Shown here piece by piece: positions 45,470 through 53,370 of a DNA stretch of 64,000 nucleotides. Origin of the DNA: Variovorax boronicumulans (GTDB lineage Bacteria > Pseudomonadota > Gammaproteobacteria > Burkholderiales > Burkholderiaceae_C). Where the stretch lies: positions 79,121 through 143,120 of the forward strand of contig NZ_VEDO01000016.1 of NCBI RefSeq assembly GCF_007677875.1, written 5' to 3'. The notes beneath the pieces were generated by a model that did not search any database, was not told the DNA's origin, and was given only the letters and a program-made list of their open reading frames with translations. A program made the translations under genes and the position numbers. Position 1 is the first letter of the stretch. Every line of letters begins with the position of its first letter.

Positions 45470-46384
45470 CTACAGCGCGGCGGCTTCCTGCTCCAGCTGC
45501 GCCAGCCGGCGCGCGAGCCGGCCCGCGAAGTTCTGCGTGAGCTGCGGCAGTGCGCGCTGCGCCGGCACCACGATGCCGACCTGCAGCGCGTTCAGCGCCG
45601 GCAGCGCGAAGGGCCGCCAGACCAGCTCGCCGCGGCGCAGCTCGTCCAGCAGCGCGATCTTGGAGAAGGTCGTGATGCCCTTGCCGGCCATGACCAGGCG
45701 CTTGACCAGCGGCGTGGAGTTGCAGGTGGCGACCGGCTCCATGGCCTCCCAGAAGGCCGTGTACTCGGCCGACAGCGTGGGGCCGAACACCGGCTGCGCG
45801 CCCGAGCGGATGAACGGGTGGCGCGCGCAGTCGCGCAGCGCCACGCGCTCGTGTGTGGCGAGCGGGTGGCCCGGTGGCATCACCACGCCCAGTGGCAGGT
45901 GCGCCAGACTCACGGCCACCGCGCCGACCGGTAGCCGCGTGACGAAGCTCAGCCCCAAGTCCACCTGGCCCGACGCCACGCGCTGCGGCACCTCCATGGG
46001 CTGGGTCGAGACGATGGTGTAGGTGGCGGCGGGGAACAGCTGCGAGAACTCCTCCAGCGCGGCAGGCAGCAGGTCCTCGAAGCACGAATCCATGGCCGCC
46101 AGCTTCACATGGCCGCTGCGCTCGCCGCGCAGCGCGTCGAGTTCGGTGCGCAGCACCTGGTAGCCGTGCAGCGTCTCCTGCGCATGGCGCAGCAGTCGCT
46201 CGCCGGCCGGGTTCAGCCGCATGCCGCCGGGCAGGCGGTCGAACAGCTCCGTGCCCAGCTCTTCCTCCAGGTTCAGGATCTGGCGGTTGACGGCGCTGGC
46301 CGCCACATGCAGCCGCTCCGATGCCTTGCGCACCGAACCGCTGCGGGCCACCTCGATGAAGTACTTGAGGACGCTGGCGTGCAT
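45470..46384 (-). CDS. LysR-family transcriptional regulator
   Basis: The 304-aa protein has the N-terminal winged HTH (FIEVARSGSVRKASERLHVAASAVNR in outline: residues about 9-35) and a LysR substrate-binding domain starting near residue 90. It is 7 bp downstream of the purine nucleoside permease-like gene on the same strand, which makes that gene a plausible target. It resembles the LysR at 55.2 kb in the HTH (LHVAASA(V/I)xRQILxLEE) and in the AMDS block, so the two are paralogues of one subfamily. Ligand unknown. Confidence 0.92.
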   Translation of the reverse strand: MHASVLKYFIEVARSGSVRKASERLHVAASAVNRQILNLEEELGTELFDRLPGGMRLNPAGERLLRHAQETLHGYQVLRTELDALRGERSGHVKLAAMDSCFEDLLPAALEEFSQLFPAATYTIVSTQPMEVPQRVASGQVDLGLSFVTRLPVGAVAVSLAHLPLGVVMPPGHPLATHERVALRDCARHPFIRSGAQPVFGPTLSAEYTAFWEAMEPVATCNSTPLVKRLVMAGKGITTFSKIALLDELRRGELVWRPFALPALNALQVGIVVPAQRALPQLTQNFAGRLARRLAQLEQEAAAL

Positions 46385-46391
46385 GCAGGGT

Positions 46392-47444
46392 TCAGCGCGG
46401 CGGCACGCCGCCCGCCCACTCGGGCCACTGGCTCACGATGTGGTCGACCACGCGCCCGCCCACGCGCGCGATGTTCTCCACCGTCTCGGCGAAGCCGCCC
46501 GCGGTCTCGCCGGGCGCGGGGTCCAGGTGCTGCAGCGTGGTCTCACGCGGATTGCCCTGGTCGAAGTTGACGGCGCCGCGCAGGCTCATGATCCGGTCCG
46601 TGCCGTGGGTGCGCTGGATCACCAGCGTGATCGCGGCGGCCTCCATCTCGGTGATCACGTAGTCGTCGGCGCCGTAGAGCTTGGCGATGTACTGCGCCTG
46701 GTTCGACAGGCCGGGGCCGTGGAAGAAGGTGTCGCCCGTCATGTGCGTGCCCAGTCCCACGGACGGGGCCTGGCGCGCGCGCGGCTCGGGGTAGCGCAGC
46801 CGGTAGGCGCGCGCGCTGTCCGAATCCTTGAGCGGGGTCGTCGCCGACAGCTGCATCGCCCAGGCCTGCAAGGCCGGATTGAGGCGGAAGCGGCGGTATT
46901 CCTCATAGCCCTTGCGCGGCATGAAGGTCGGGGCGCCCGGCGTGTTCTCCTCGGGCGCCCAGCGGTGGCCCAGGTCGTAATCCACCAGCCAGCTGCCCCA
47001 GAACACGTCGCCGATGGTGCCGCGCGAGGGCGGCGTGCCCGCCACGCCCGTGATGAGGTAGTAGGTCTGGGAGAAATCGAAGGCCGGGTTCAGCAGGATG
47101 GCCTGCATCGAGGCCGAGGAGTTGACCTTGCCCATGCCCAGCACGGCGCCGCAGACGCCGTCGCTGTTGCAGTAGACGGGCGCGATGGCGCCGGGCACGC
47201 GGATCGGCGTGGAGGCCTTCCAGTAGCGCTCGTACCAGTGCTGGAACTCGCCGGCGCGGTCGCCCGTGTTCTGGCCGATCTCGAACATGGCGGCGACGAA
47301 GACCTTCACGCGCACCGGCGCGGCGGCCTGGGTGCGGCTCGGCGCCGCGCTGGCGGACGTCGCGGACGGGGCGGGGCCGCTGGCGCAGCCGGCCAGCAGC
47401 GCGACGGCGGCCAGCCAAGCCGGGATGGATCGCGGGGAGCTCAT
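46392..47444 (-). CDS. Purine nucleoside permease (NUP)-like lipoprotein
   Basis: The 350-aa protein has a lipoprotein signal (AWLAAVALLAGCAS; lipobox LAGC) and the body of the NUP family, related to fungal purine nucleoside permeases and to the nucleoside phosphorylase fold. Motifs include KVFVAAMFEIGQNTGD, GVAGTPPSRGTIGDVFW and TEMEAAAI. Because it is a soluble-fold lipoprotein, periplasmic nucleoside binding or processing is more likely than transport across a membrane by itself. It is followed by a LysR gene 7 bp away. Confidence 0.83.
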   Translation of the reverse strand: MSSPRSIPAWLAAVALLAGCASGPAPSATSASAAPSRTQAAAPVRVKVFVAAMFEIGQNTGDRAGEFQHWYERYWKASTPIRVPGAIAPVYCNSDGVCGAVLGMGKVNSSASMQAILLNPAFDFSQTYYLITGVAGTPPSRGTIGDVFWGSWLVDYDLGHRWAPEENTPGAPTFMPRKGYEEYRRFRLNPALQAWAMQLSATTPLKDSDSARAYRLRYPEPRARQAPSVGLGTHMTGDTFFHGPGLSNQAQYIAKLYGADDYVITEMEAAAITLVIQRTHGTDRIMSLRGAVNFDQGNPRETTLQHLDPAPGETAGGFAETVENIARVGGRVVDHIVSQWPEWAGGVPPR

Positions 47445-47555
47445 GGATTCGCCTTGTGGTGGTGGGAATGGGGCCGCATCGTAGGCGCACAGGGTGCTGC
47501 TCTCAAGCGCTGATTTTCGCGCTGGGCGTGCGCAAAAAGCGCACGGGCCGCAGAA

Positions 47556-47583
47556 ACAAAAACGCCCCTCGGCGAGGGGCGTT
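47556..47583 (-). terminator. Rho-independent terminator of opgH
   Basis: AACGCCCCTC and GAGGGGCGTT form a perfect 10-bp stem with a 3-nt loop. On the minus strand it is followed by a T-rich run (GTTTTTGT). It lies 20 bp after the opgH stop. Confidence 0.88.
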
Positions 47584-47603
47584 CTTGGGGGAGAGGCGGC
47601 CGG

Positions 47604-49649
47604 TCAGGCCGCCAGGGCCAGCGGCTGCTGGCGCAGCGGCAGCTTGGCGTGCATCCAGGCGCGGCGCAGCACGGCGGGCGACCAGCTTTCTTCCGGGATC
47701 AGCAGCCAACGCTGGCGGCGCATGGCGGCGCCCAGGTCGCTGCGGCTGGTCAGCACGCTGGCGGGGATGGCCAGCAGCAGCGGCAGGCCCACCGGGATCA
47801 GCCAGACCAGCGCGCTCGGGTCGATCAGCGCGATGCCACCGGCCAGCAGGGCGATGATGCCGCTCATGGGCGCCAGGTTGCGGGCCGCATCGCGCCAGCG
47901 CAGGGCTTCGGCGTCCCGCGGGGGCGACTTCCATTCCAGCTTCACGCCGGTCAGCGCGACCAGCACGAACAGCGAGTGGGCCAGCATGCGCACCGGCGAT
48001 TGCAGCATGGCCAGCACGCTTTCCAGCGCGGCGCTCTTGATCAGGCCGGCGGTGCCGCCGTAGCGGCGTTGCTCGCCCTGGATCAGCACGGCGGCGATGC
48101 CCAACAGGCGCGGCAGGAACAGCACGGCCAGGGTCCACACCCACAGGCCGATCAGTTCGGCCGGGATGGCCGACAGGGCGTGGCTCACGCTGGCCAGGCC
48201 GGTGGCCTGGGCATGGCCGGACAGCCAGAGCGCGGTGCCCAGCGTCATGAAGGCCAGCCACAGCGGGGCCGACAGGTAGGACATGGTGCCCGTGATGAAC
48301 ATGGCGCGGTGCACGCCGGCGATGCCGGGTTCGGCCATCAGGCGGGCGTTCTGCAGGTTGCCCTGGCACCAGCGGCGGTCACGCTGCAGCTCGGAGAGCA
48401 GGTCCGGCGGTTGCTGCTCGTAGCTGCCAACCAGATCGGACACCAGCCACACATGGAAACCGGCACGGCGCATCAGCGCGGCTTCGACGAAGTCGTGCGA
48501 CATGATGCCGCCGGACAGGCCGCCCGTGCCCTTGATCGGGGCCAGCGCGCAGTGCTCCATGAACGGCTTGACGCGGATGATGGCGTTGTGGCCCCAGTAG
48601 TGGGATTCGCCCAGCTGCCAGTACTGCATGCCCAGCGTGAACAGGCGGCCGGTCATGCGCGAAGCGAACTGCTGTGCGCGGGCGTGCAGGGTCTGGTGGC
48701 CGATCGACTGCGTGGCGGTCTGGATGATGCCGGCGCGGGGGTGCGCCTGCATGAGCTTGACCATGGAGGTCAGGCAGTCGCCGCTCATCACGCTGTCGGC
48801 GTCCAGCACGACCATGTACTTGTAGTCCTTGCCCCAGCGGCGGCAAAAGTCGGCCACGTTGCCGGCCTTGCGGTGCGTGCGGCGGGTGCGCAGGCGGTAG
48901 TAGACCTCGATGGACGGGGCGCCGTTGGCCTCGGCGGCCAGCACGGCGCGCAGGTCTTCCCAGGCGGCGCGCTCGGCACGGCGCTTCTCGGGGTCGTTGC
49001 TGTCGGACAGCACGAACACGTCGAAGGCATGGCCGTGGCCCGTGGCCAGCACCGATTCGCAGGTGGCGCGCAGGCCGGCGAACACGGTGGCCACGTCCTC
49101 GTTGCAGATCGGCATGATGATCGCGGTGCGCTCGTCGGCGCCCGTGGGCATCGCGTGGTCGCGCACTTCCTTGGCCGACAGCGCATGCTTGTCGCCGCGC
49201 AGCACGACGAAGAAGCCCATCAGCGCGGTGCCGAAGCCCGACACGATCCAGGCCGACAGCAGCGCGAACAGCGACAGCTGGCCGACTTCGAGCAGCAGGC
49301 TGTCGTAATCGGGTTGCATGCTGGCGAACAGGCTGGTGGCCAGCGCGGTCGTGACCAGCACGATCAGCATCAGCGCCATGCGGCGGCGGCTGGCGGCCTG
49401 TTGCCAGGCTTCGGGTGCCACTTCGGCGGCCTTGACGGCGGCCGGGCGCATGCCGGGAATGGACATCAGCAGCGCCGTGCCCACGCTGTTCCAGAAGCCA
49501 CGCCAGGGGCGGGGCGTCATGGAGCCGCGGTTCACGGGCGGAGCGGTGACGGAATTGGGATGGCGTTCGGAGCGCAGCGGGCTGCGCTGTTGGTCCCAGG
49601 AGCGACCGGCGATCTGCCGGCCAACGCGGACGATATTGGGCTGGTCCAT
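47604..49649 (-). CDS. opgH: Osmoregulated periplasmic glucan glucosyltransferase OpgH (MdoH)
   Basis: OpgH is the inner-membrane GT2 glucosyltransferase that makes and exports the beta-glucan backbone of osmoregulated periplasmic glucans. The protein (681 aa from 49649) has two N-terminal membrane segments, a cytosolic GT domain with AIIMPICNEDVATVFAG, VLDADSVMSG and the RRW-type motif QRDRRWCQGNLQ, then several C-terminal membrane segments. An upstream in-frame ATG at 49691 would add 14 residues, but it is only 3 nt from the predicted sigma-54 start site (about 49694), so 49649 is preferred. The usual partner opgG is not adjacent. Likely under GlrR/sigma-54 control. Confidence 0.93.
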   Translation of the reverse strand: MDQPNIVRVGRQIAGRSWDQQRSPLRSERHPNSVTAPPVNRGSMTPRPWRGFWNSVGTALLMSIPGMRPAAVKAAEVAPEAWQQAASRRRMALMLIVLVTTALATSLFASMQPDYDSLLLEVGQLSLFALLSAWIVSGFGTALMGFFVVLRGDKHALSAKEVRDHAMPTGADERTAIIMPICNEDVATVFAGLRATCESVLATGHGHAFDVFVLSDSNDPEKRRAERAAWEDLRAVLAAEANGAPSIEVYYRLRTRRTHRKAGNVADFCRRWGKDYKYMVVLDADSVMSGDCLTSMVKLMQAHPRAGIIQTATQSIGHQTLHARAQQFASRMTGRLFTLGMQYWQLGESHYWGHNAIIRVKPFMEHCALAPIKGTGGLSGGIMSHDFVEAALMRRAGFHVWLVSDLVGSYEQQPPDLLSELQRDRRWCQGNLQNARLMAEPGIAGVHRAMFITGTMSYLSAPLWLAFMTLGTALWLSGHAQATGLASVSHALSAIPAELIGLWVWTLAVLFLPRLLGIAAVLIQGEQRRYGGTAGLIKSAALESVLAMLQSPVRMLAHSLFVLVALTGVKLEWKSPPRDAEALRWRDAARNLAPMSGIIALLAGGIALIDPSALVWLIPVGLPLLLAIPASVLTSRSDLGAAMRRQRWLLIPEESWSPAVLRRAWMHAKLPLRQQPLALAA

Positions 49650-49704
49650 GGTGTTCTCGCTGTGGGAGGAGTTGGGAGAGACATAGCTCATATGCCTGTC
49701 CTAG

Positions 49705-49720
49705 TGCAAACCCCATGCCA
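49705..49720 (-). promoter_or_regulatory. Sigma-54 (-24/-12) promoter of opgH
   Basis: On the minus strand the sequence CTGGCATGGGGTTTGCA matches the sigma-54 consensus YTGGCACG-N4-TTGCW with one mismatch (C to T), with GG and GC elements at exact -24/-12 spacing. The predicted transcription start is about 49694. Upstream elements needed for enhancer-dependent activation (IHF, GlrR sites) are also present. Confidence 0.82.
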
Positions 49721-49738
49721 GCGCTAAAACACCTTATT

Positions 49739-49751
49739 AATCAATGGGTTG
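49739..49751 (+). promoter_or_regulatory. IHF binding site in the opgH promoter region
   Basis: AATCAATGGGTTG matches the IHF consensus WATCAANNNNTTR at every fixed position. It lies at about -45 to -57 relative to the predicted opgH start, between the sigma-54 promoter and the GlrR-type sites, where DNA bending would bring an enhancer-bound activator to the polymerase. Confidence 0.72.
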
Positions 49752-49812
49752 GGTGATTTTTTCGGGGCTTTCGCTGATCCGGCTCCAAAACGGCCCGCAA
49801 AACCCCGGTTTT

Positions 49813-49830
49813 TGTCGCCGAACAGCGACA
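49813..49830 (-). promoter_or_regulatory. GlrR-type enhancer site A (TGTC-N10-GACA)
   Basis: TGTCGCCGAACAGCGACA is a perfect TGTC-N10-GACA dyad, the pattern recognised by GlrR upstream of E. coli glmY. It is about -119 to -136 from the predicted opgH start. Reverse-complemented, its core TTCGGCGA is shared with sites B and C. Confidence 0.75.
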
Positions 49831-49836
49831 GGTGCT

Positions 49837-49854
49837 GGTCGCAGTTCGGCGATA
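49837..49854 (-). promoter_or_regulatory. GlrR-type enhancer site B (degenerate)
   Basis: GGTCGCAGTTCGGCGATA matches TGTC-N10-GACA with one mismatch per arm but shares the inner GTTCGGCGA with reverse-complemented site A. About -143 to -160 from the predicted start. Confidence 0.55.
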
Positions 49855-49872
49855 TCCAGAAAAAACAAGGAC

Positions 49873-51291
49873 TTAGCCTTGTCGCGATTCGGCGACGCCC
49901 TCGCCGGAAGCCGCAGAATCTCCCTTGAACAGCCCCGGCGTGAGCTCGTGCTTTTGCATCAGCCGGTAGAACTCCGTGCGGTTGCGGTCGGCGAGCCGGG
50001 CCGCGTCCGCAGCGTTGCCATCGGTCAGCTTCAAGAGGTTGATCAGGTACTCGCGTTCGAACTTGCGCTTGGCCTCGGCGTACGGCAGCACTTCGATGGC
50101 CGGCTGGCGCAGCGCGCGCTGCACCAGGGCCAGCGGCACCAGCGGCGTGGTCGACAGCGCGCAGACCTGTTCGACCACGTTGTGCAGCTGGCGCACGTTG
50201 CCCGGCCAGGCGGCCGCGGTCAGCGCCTTGAGCGCCTCGGGCGCGAAGCCCGACAGGCGCTTGTGGTACTTGGCGGCCAGGGTCTGCAGGAAATGCTGGG
50301 CCAGCAGTGGGATGTCCTCGCGCCGCTCGCCCAGCGGCGGCAGCGTGAGCGTGACCACGTTGAGCCGGTAGTACAGGTCTTCGCGGAACTCCTTGGCGGC
50401 CATGGCCACCTCCAGGTCGCGGTGCGTGGCCGACAGGATGCGCACGTCCACCGGGATCGACTGGCTGGAGCCCAGCGGCCGCACGGCCCGTTCCTGCAGT
50501 ACGCGCAGCAGCTTGACCTGCAGCGCCAGCGGCATGTCGCCGATTTCGTCGAGCAGCAGCGTGCCGCCATCGGCGGTCTGGAACAGGCCCTTGTGGTTGG
50601 TCACGGCGTCGGTGAAGGCGCCGCGCATGTGGCCGAACAGCTCGGACTCCAGCAGCGCCTCGGGGATGGCGCCGCAATTCACGGCAACGAAGGGCTTCTT
50701 CGCGCGCGCGCTGGCCTTGTGGATGGCCCGGGCCAGCAGCTCCTTGCCGGTGCCGCTGTCGCCCAGCATCAGCACGCTGGCGTCGGACTGGGCCACCATC
50801 TTGGCTTCGGCCAGCACCTCGGCCATGCGGCCAGAACGGCTCACGATCTCCTCGCGCCAGCTTTCGTCGGTGCCGCCCTTGGGCACCACGGCGGCCGTGG
50901 GAGCCGACAGCGACAGGGCCTGCGCGATCTTGTCCAGCAGCGCCTTGCCGTCGAAGGGTTTGGTCAGGTAGGTGAAGACGCCGCGCGCCGTGGCCTCCAC
51001 CGCGTCGGGGATGGTGCCGTGTGCGGTCAGCAGGATCACGGGCAGGGCCGGATGGCGCGCGCGCACGAGGTCGAACAGCGCCAAGCCGTCGCGGCCGGGC
51101 AGCTGCACGTCGGACAGCACCAGCTGCGGCTGCTCGATGTCCAACTGGTTCAGCGCGGCCTCGGCCGAGCCCACGGCCGTGACGCGGTAGCCGGCCGCCG
51201 TGAGGCGCATGGACAAGAGGCGCAGCATGTCCGCGTCGTCGTCGACGACGAGGATGTTGGTGCGCGCCGGGGACGAGTCGCTGCCGGGCAT
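49873..51291 (-). CDS. glrR: Sigma-54-dependent response regulator GlrR (QseF)
   Basis: GlrR is the enhancer-binding activator of the GlrK/GlrR envelope-stress system. The 472-aa protein has a receiver (NILVVDDDADMLRLLSMR; phospho-Asp in SDVQLPGRDG), an AAA+ domain with Walker A GDSGTGKE, and a Fis-type HTH (GNAADAARLADRNRTEFYRL) very like E. coli GlrR. The sigma-54 contact loop is GAFTDA (residues 224-229): Asp228 replaces the second Gly of GAFTGA. The gene lies 2 bp after the qseG-like stop and carries one of its own predicted sites at its 3' end. Confidence 0.92.
   Translation of the reverse strand: MPGSDSSPARTNILVVDDDADMLRLLSMRLTAAGYRVTAVGSAEAALNQLDIEQPQLVLSDVQLPGRDGLALFDLVRARHPALPVILLTAHGTIPDAVEATARGVFTYLTKPFDGKALLDKIAQALSLSAPTAAVVPKGGTDESWREEIVSRSGRMAEVLAEAKMVAQSDASVLMLGDSGTGKELLARAIHKASARAKKPFVAVNCGAIPEALLESELFGHMRGAFTDAVTNHKGLFQTADGGTLLLDEIGDMPLALQVKLLRVLQERAVRPLGSSQSIPVDVRILSATHRDLEVAMAAKEFREDLYYRLNVVTLTLPPLGERREDIPLLAQHFLQTLAAKYHKRLSGFAPEALKALTAAAWPGNVRQLHNVVEQVCALSTTPLVPLALVQRALRQPAIEVLPYAEAKRKFEREYLINLLKLTDGNAADAARLADRNRTEFYRLMQKHELTPGLFKGDSAASGEGVAESRQG
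49880..49897 (-). promoter_or_regulatory. GlrR-type enhancer site C, within the glrR 3' end
   Basis: TGTCGCGATTCGGCGACG matches TGTC-N10-GACA with one mismatch. It overlaps the last codons of glrR (encoding ...VAESRQG), about -186 to -203 from the predicted opgH start. The dyad therefore also constrains the regulator's own C-terminal coding sequence. Confidence 0.65.
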
Positions 51292-51293
51292 GT

Positions 51294-51962
51294 TCAGGGC
51301 TGTGCTGGTGGAGGGCGGTGGCCGTTCGGCGGCGGCCGTGAGGTCAGACTGCGCTCGATGGCGCGGACGGCCTCCAGGCGCTCGGTCAGCTGGTCGATGC
51401 GGCGCTGCTGCTCGCGCAGCTGCTGGGCCTGGCGGTCCAGCGCTTCTTCCACACGGCGCTGCTCGGCATAGCGCGCCACCAGCATGCCGGCCAGCGGGTA
51501 CAGGCCGCGCGCTTCTTCGCGCGGATTGCCCAGCACACGCTGGGCCAGGCCCTGGGCGCGCACGAGGTCGGCCGGCACCCGCGTTTGCGCGAGCAGGATG
51601 GCCAGCTGCATCTCCTCGGCCGGCTGGCGCTGCGCTTCGGGGATGTCGGACAGCCGCGTGACTTCCTGCGCCAGTTCGACAGGTGCCATGCGACGGACCC
51701 GGTCGGCATACAAGAGCAAGCCCTGGGCCACCGTGCTGCTGTCGGTGCGCACACCGCCCGGCTGGCCCCCCTGCACCGGCAGCGGCACGGCCAACGCCAT
51801 CGGCGGTGCAGCAGGCGGGGGGGGCGTAGGCGCGACCGCCGGCGGCGGCGGCGGCGCCGGCGGCGGTGCGGGCGGCGGGGCGACGCAGCCGGCCAGCAGT
51901 GCCGCGACCAGCGCGCACAGCAAGGGGGAAGACGCGCGGGCCGCGCGTGGTTCAGGGCACAT
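51294..51962 (-). CDS. qseG: QseG-like outer-membrane lipoprotein
   Basis: The 222-aa protein has a lipoprotein signal (LLCALVAALLAGCVAPPP; lipobox LAGC). A long Pro-rich spacer (about residues 28-60) leads to helices ending in a coiled coil (QAQQLREQQRRIDQLTERLE). In E. coli QseG is an outer-membrane lipoprotein encoded between glrK and glrR that stimulates GlrK. The same position, overlapping glrK by 11 bp, makes this the functional equivalent; sequence similarity itself is low, so the symbol rests mainly on order. Confidence 0.78.
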   Translation of the reverse strand: MCPEPRAARASSPLLCALVAALLAGCVAPPPAPPPAPPPPPAVAPTPPPPAAPPMALAVPLPVQGGQPGGVRTDSSTVAQGLLLYADRVRRMAPVELAQEVTRLSDIPEAQRQPAEEMQLAILLAQTRVPADLVRAQGLAQRVLGNPREEARGLYPLAGMLVARYAEQRRVEEALDRQAQQLREQQRRIDQLTERLEAVRAIERSLTSRPPPNGHRPPPAQP

Positions 51963-53370
51963 GGGGTAATTCGATGCGAAAGTGGGCGCCGGGCGTGCCG
52001 GACAACAGCGCCATCTTGCCACCGTGTGCTGCGATGTATTCGTGAACGATGGAAAGACCGATGCCCGTTCCTTTCACGGCGCCTTCGGGCTGGCGCTGGC
52101 CGCGGAAGAAGGGCTCGAAGATGCGGTCGCGGTCGGGCTCGGCCACACCAGGGCCTTCGTCCTGCACGTCGATCTGCACGATCTGCGCCTGCCGCTGCAG
52201 CCGGATCTGAATGCGGCCCCGCGGCGGCGAGAAACGGATCGCGTTGGACAGCAGGTTGGCCAGCACCGTGCCCATCTTCTCCGCGTCCACCCGCGTCGTG
52301 AGGCTTTCGCCTTCGACCTGCACCGTGAGCTGGTTCGCGCGCCATTGCAGGCGCTGGGCGTCGACCTGGGCTTCGATGAGTTCCAGCAGATCCACGCGCT
52401 CGCGCTTGAGCTGGCGCGCCTCGAACGCCGCGGCGTTGAAGCGCAGCAAGGCCTCGATCTGGCTCTGCAGCTGCATGGTGTTCTGGCGCAGGATGCCGGC
52501 CACCTCGCGCTGGCTGTCGTTGAGCTCACCGGCCACGCCCTCCTCGAGCAGCGAGACGCCCTCGCGCAGCGCGGCCAGCGGGGTCTTGAGCTCGTGCGAG
52601 ATGTGGCGCAGAAAGCGCGCCTTGTCGGCATCCAGCTCGGACAGGCGCAGCCGCAGCCAGTCGAGCTGCTGGCCGATGCGGTGCACGTCGGACGGGCCCT
52701 GGATCTCGATGGCCTGGTCCAGCCGGTTCTCCCCCAGGCCCACGATGGCGCGCTCCACGCGCTTGAGCGGGCGCGCCAGCCACAGGCCCAGCGCGATGGC
52801 CAGCAGCACGGCCAGCACCACCATGCCGATCACCTGCTGCGTGATCTGCATGCGGCTGGTGTCCAGTTCGGCGTTGAGAGCCTGGCGGCGCTGTTCGATG
52901 GCGGCCTGCATCTGCTGCGCCAGCGTGACGTTGAGCACGTCGAGCTCGCGAAATTCCGCCGCCACGGCGCGCTCGCGGTCCAGCGCCGTCTCGGGCGGGC
53001 CTTCCATGAGCTGCGTGATCCTGCCCAGCTGGCCGCGCCAGCGCTCGGCCAGCGCTGGCGGCAGGTCGGCAGGCTGCAGCCCGTCCACCAGTCCCTGGGC
53101 CTCGCGCGCGCTGTCGGCGAAGCGCTTGCGCAGCAGCGCGTCGTTGAGGATCAGCGACTGGCGCGCGGCGCGCTCGGCCGTGGCGCTGCGCTCGCTGAGC
53201 GCCTGCGCCACACCGTTCAACTGCAGCGTGCGGGCCGAAAAGCCCAAGCTGCGCTGGATCAGCACGTCGAACGTGAAGACTGCGCGCACGGCCACTCCGC
53301 CCAGCAGCGCGGCGATCAGCAGGAAGGCCAGCAGCAGCAGCTGGCGGAAGGACAGGCGTTTGCGCGTCAC
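51952..53370 (-). CDS. glrK: Sensor histidine kinase GlrK (QseE)
   Basis: The 472-aa kinase has two membrane segments (about residues 10-32 and 180-200) bracketing a helical periplasmic sensor region. HAMP ([15 protein letters not shown]), HisKA with [19 protein letters not shown] (phospho-His) and HATPase ([30 protein letters not shown]) domains follow. The GTG start at 53370 overlaps the miaB stop (GTGA). With qseG and glrR downstream it reproduces the E. coli glrK-qseG-glrR cluster, so GlrR is its expected partner. Confidence 0.93.
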   Translation of the reverse strand: MTRKRLSFRQLLLLAFLLIAALLGGVAVRAVFTFDVLIQRSLGFSARTLQLNGVAQALSERSATAERAARQSLILNDALLRKRFADSAREAQGLVDGLQPADLPPALAERWRGQLGRITQLMEGPPETALDRERAVAAEFRELDVLNVTLAQQMQAAIEQRRQALNAELDTSRMQITQQVIGMVVLAVLLAIALGLWLARPLKRVERAIVGLGENRLDQAIEIQGPSDVHRIGQQLDWLRLRLSELDADKARFLRHISHELKTPLAALREGVSLLEEGVAGELNDSQREVAGILRQNTMQLQSQIEALLRFNAAAFEARQLKRERVDLLELIEAQVDAQRLQWRANQLTVQVEGESLTTRVDAEKMGTVLANLLSNAIRFSPPRGRIQIRLQRQAQIVQIDVQDEGPGVAEPDRDRIFEPFFRGQRQPEGAVKGTGIGLSIVHEYIAAHGGKMALLSGTPGAHFRIELPHVP

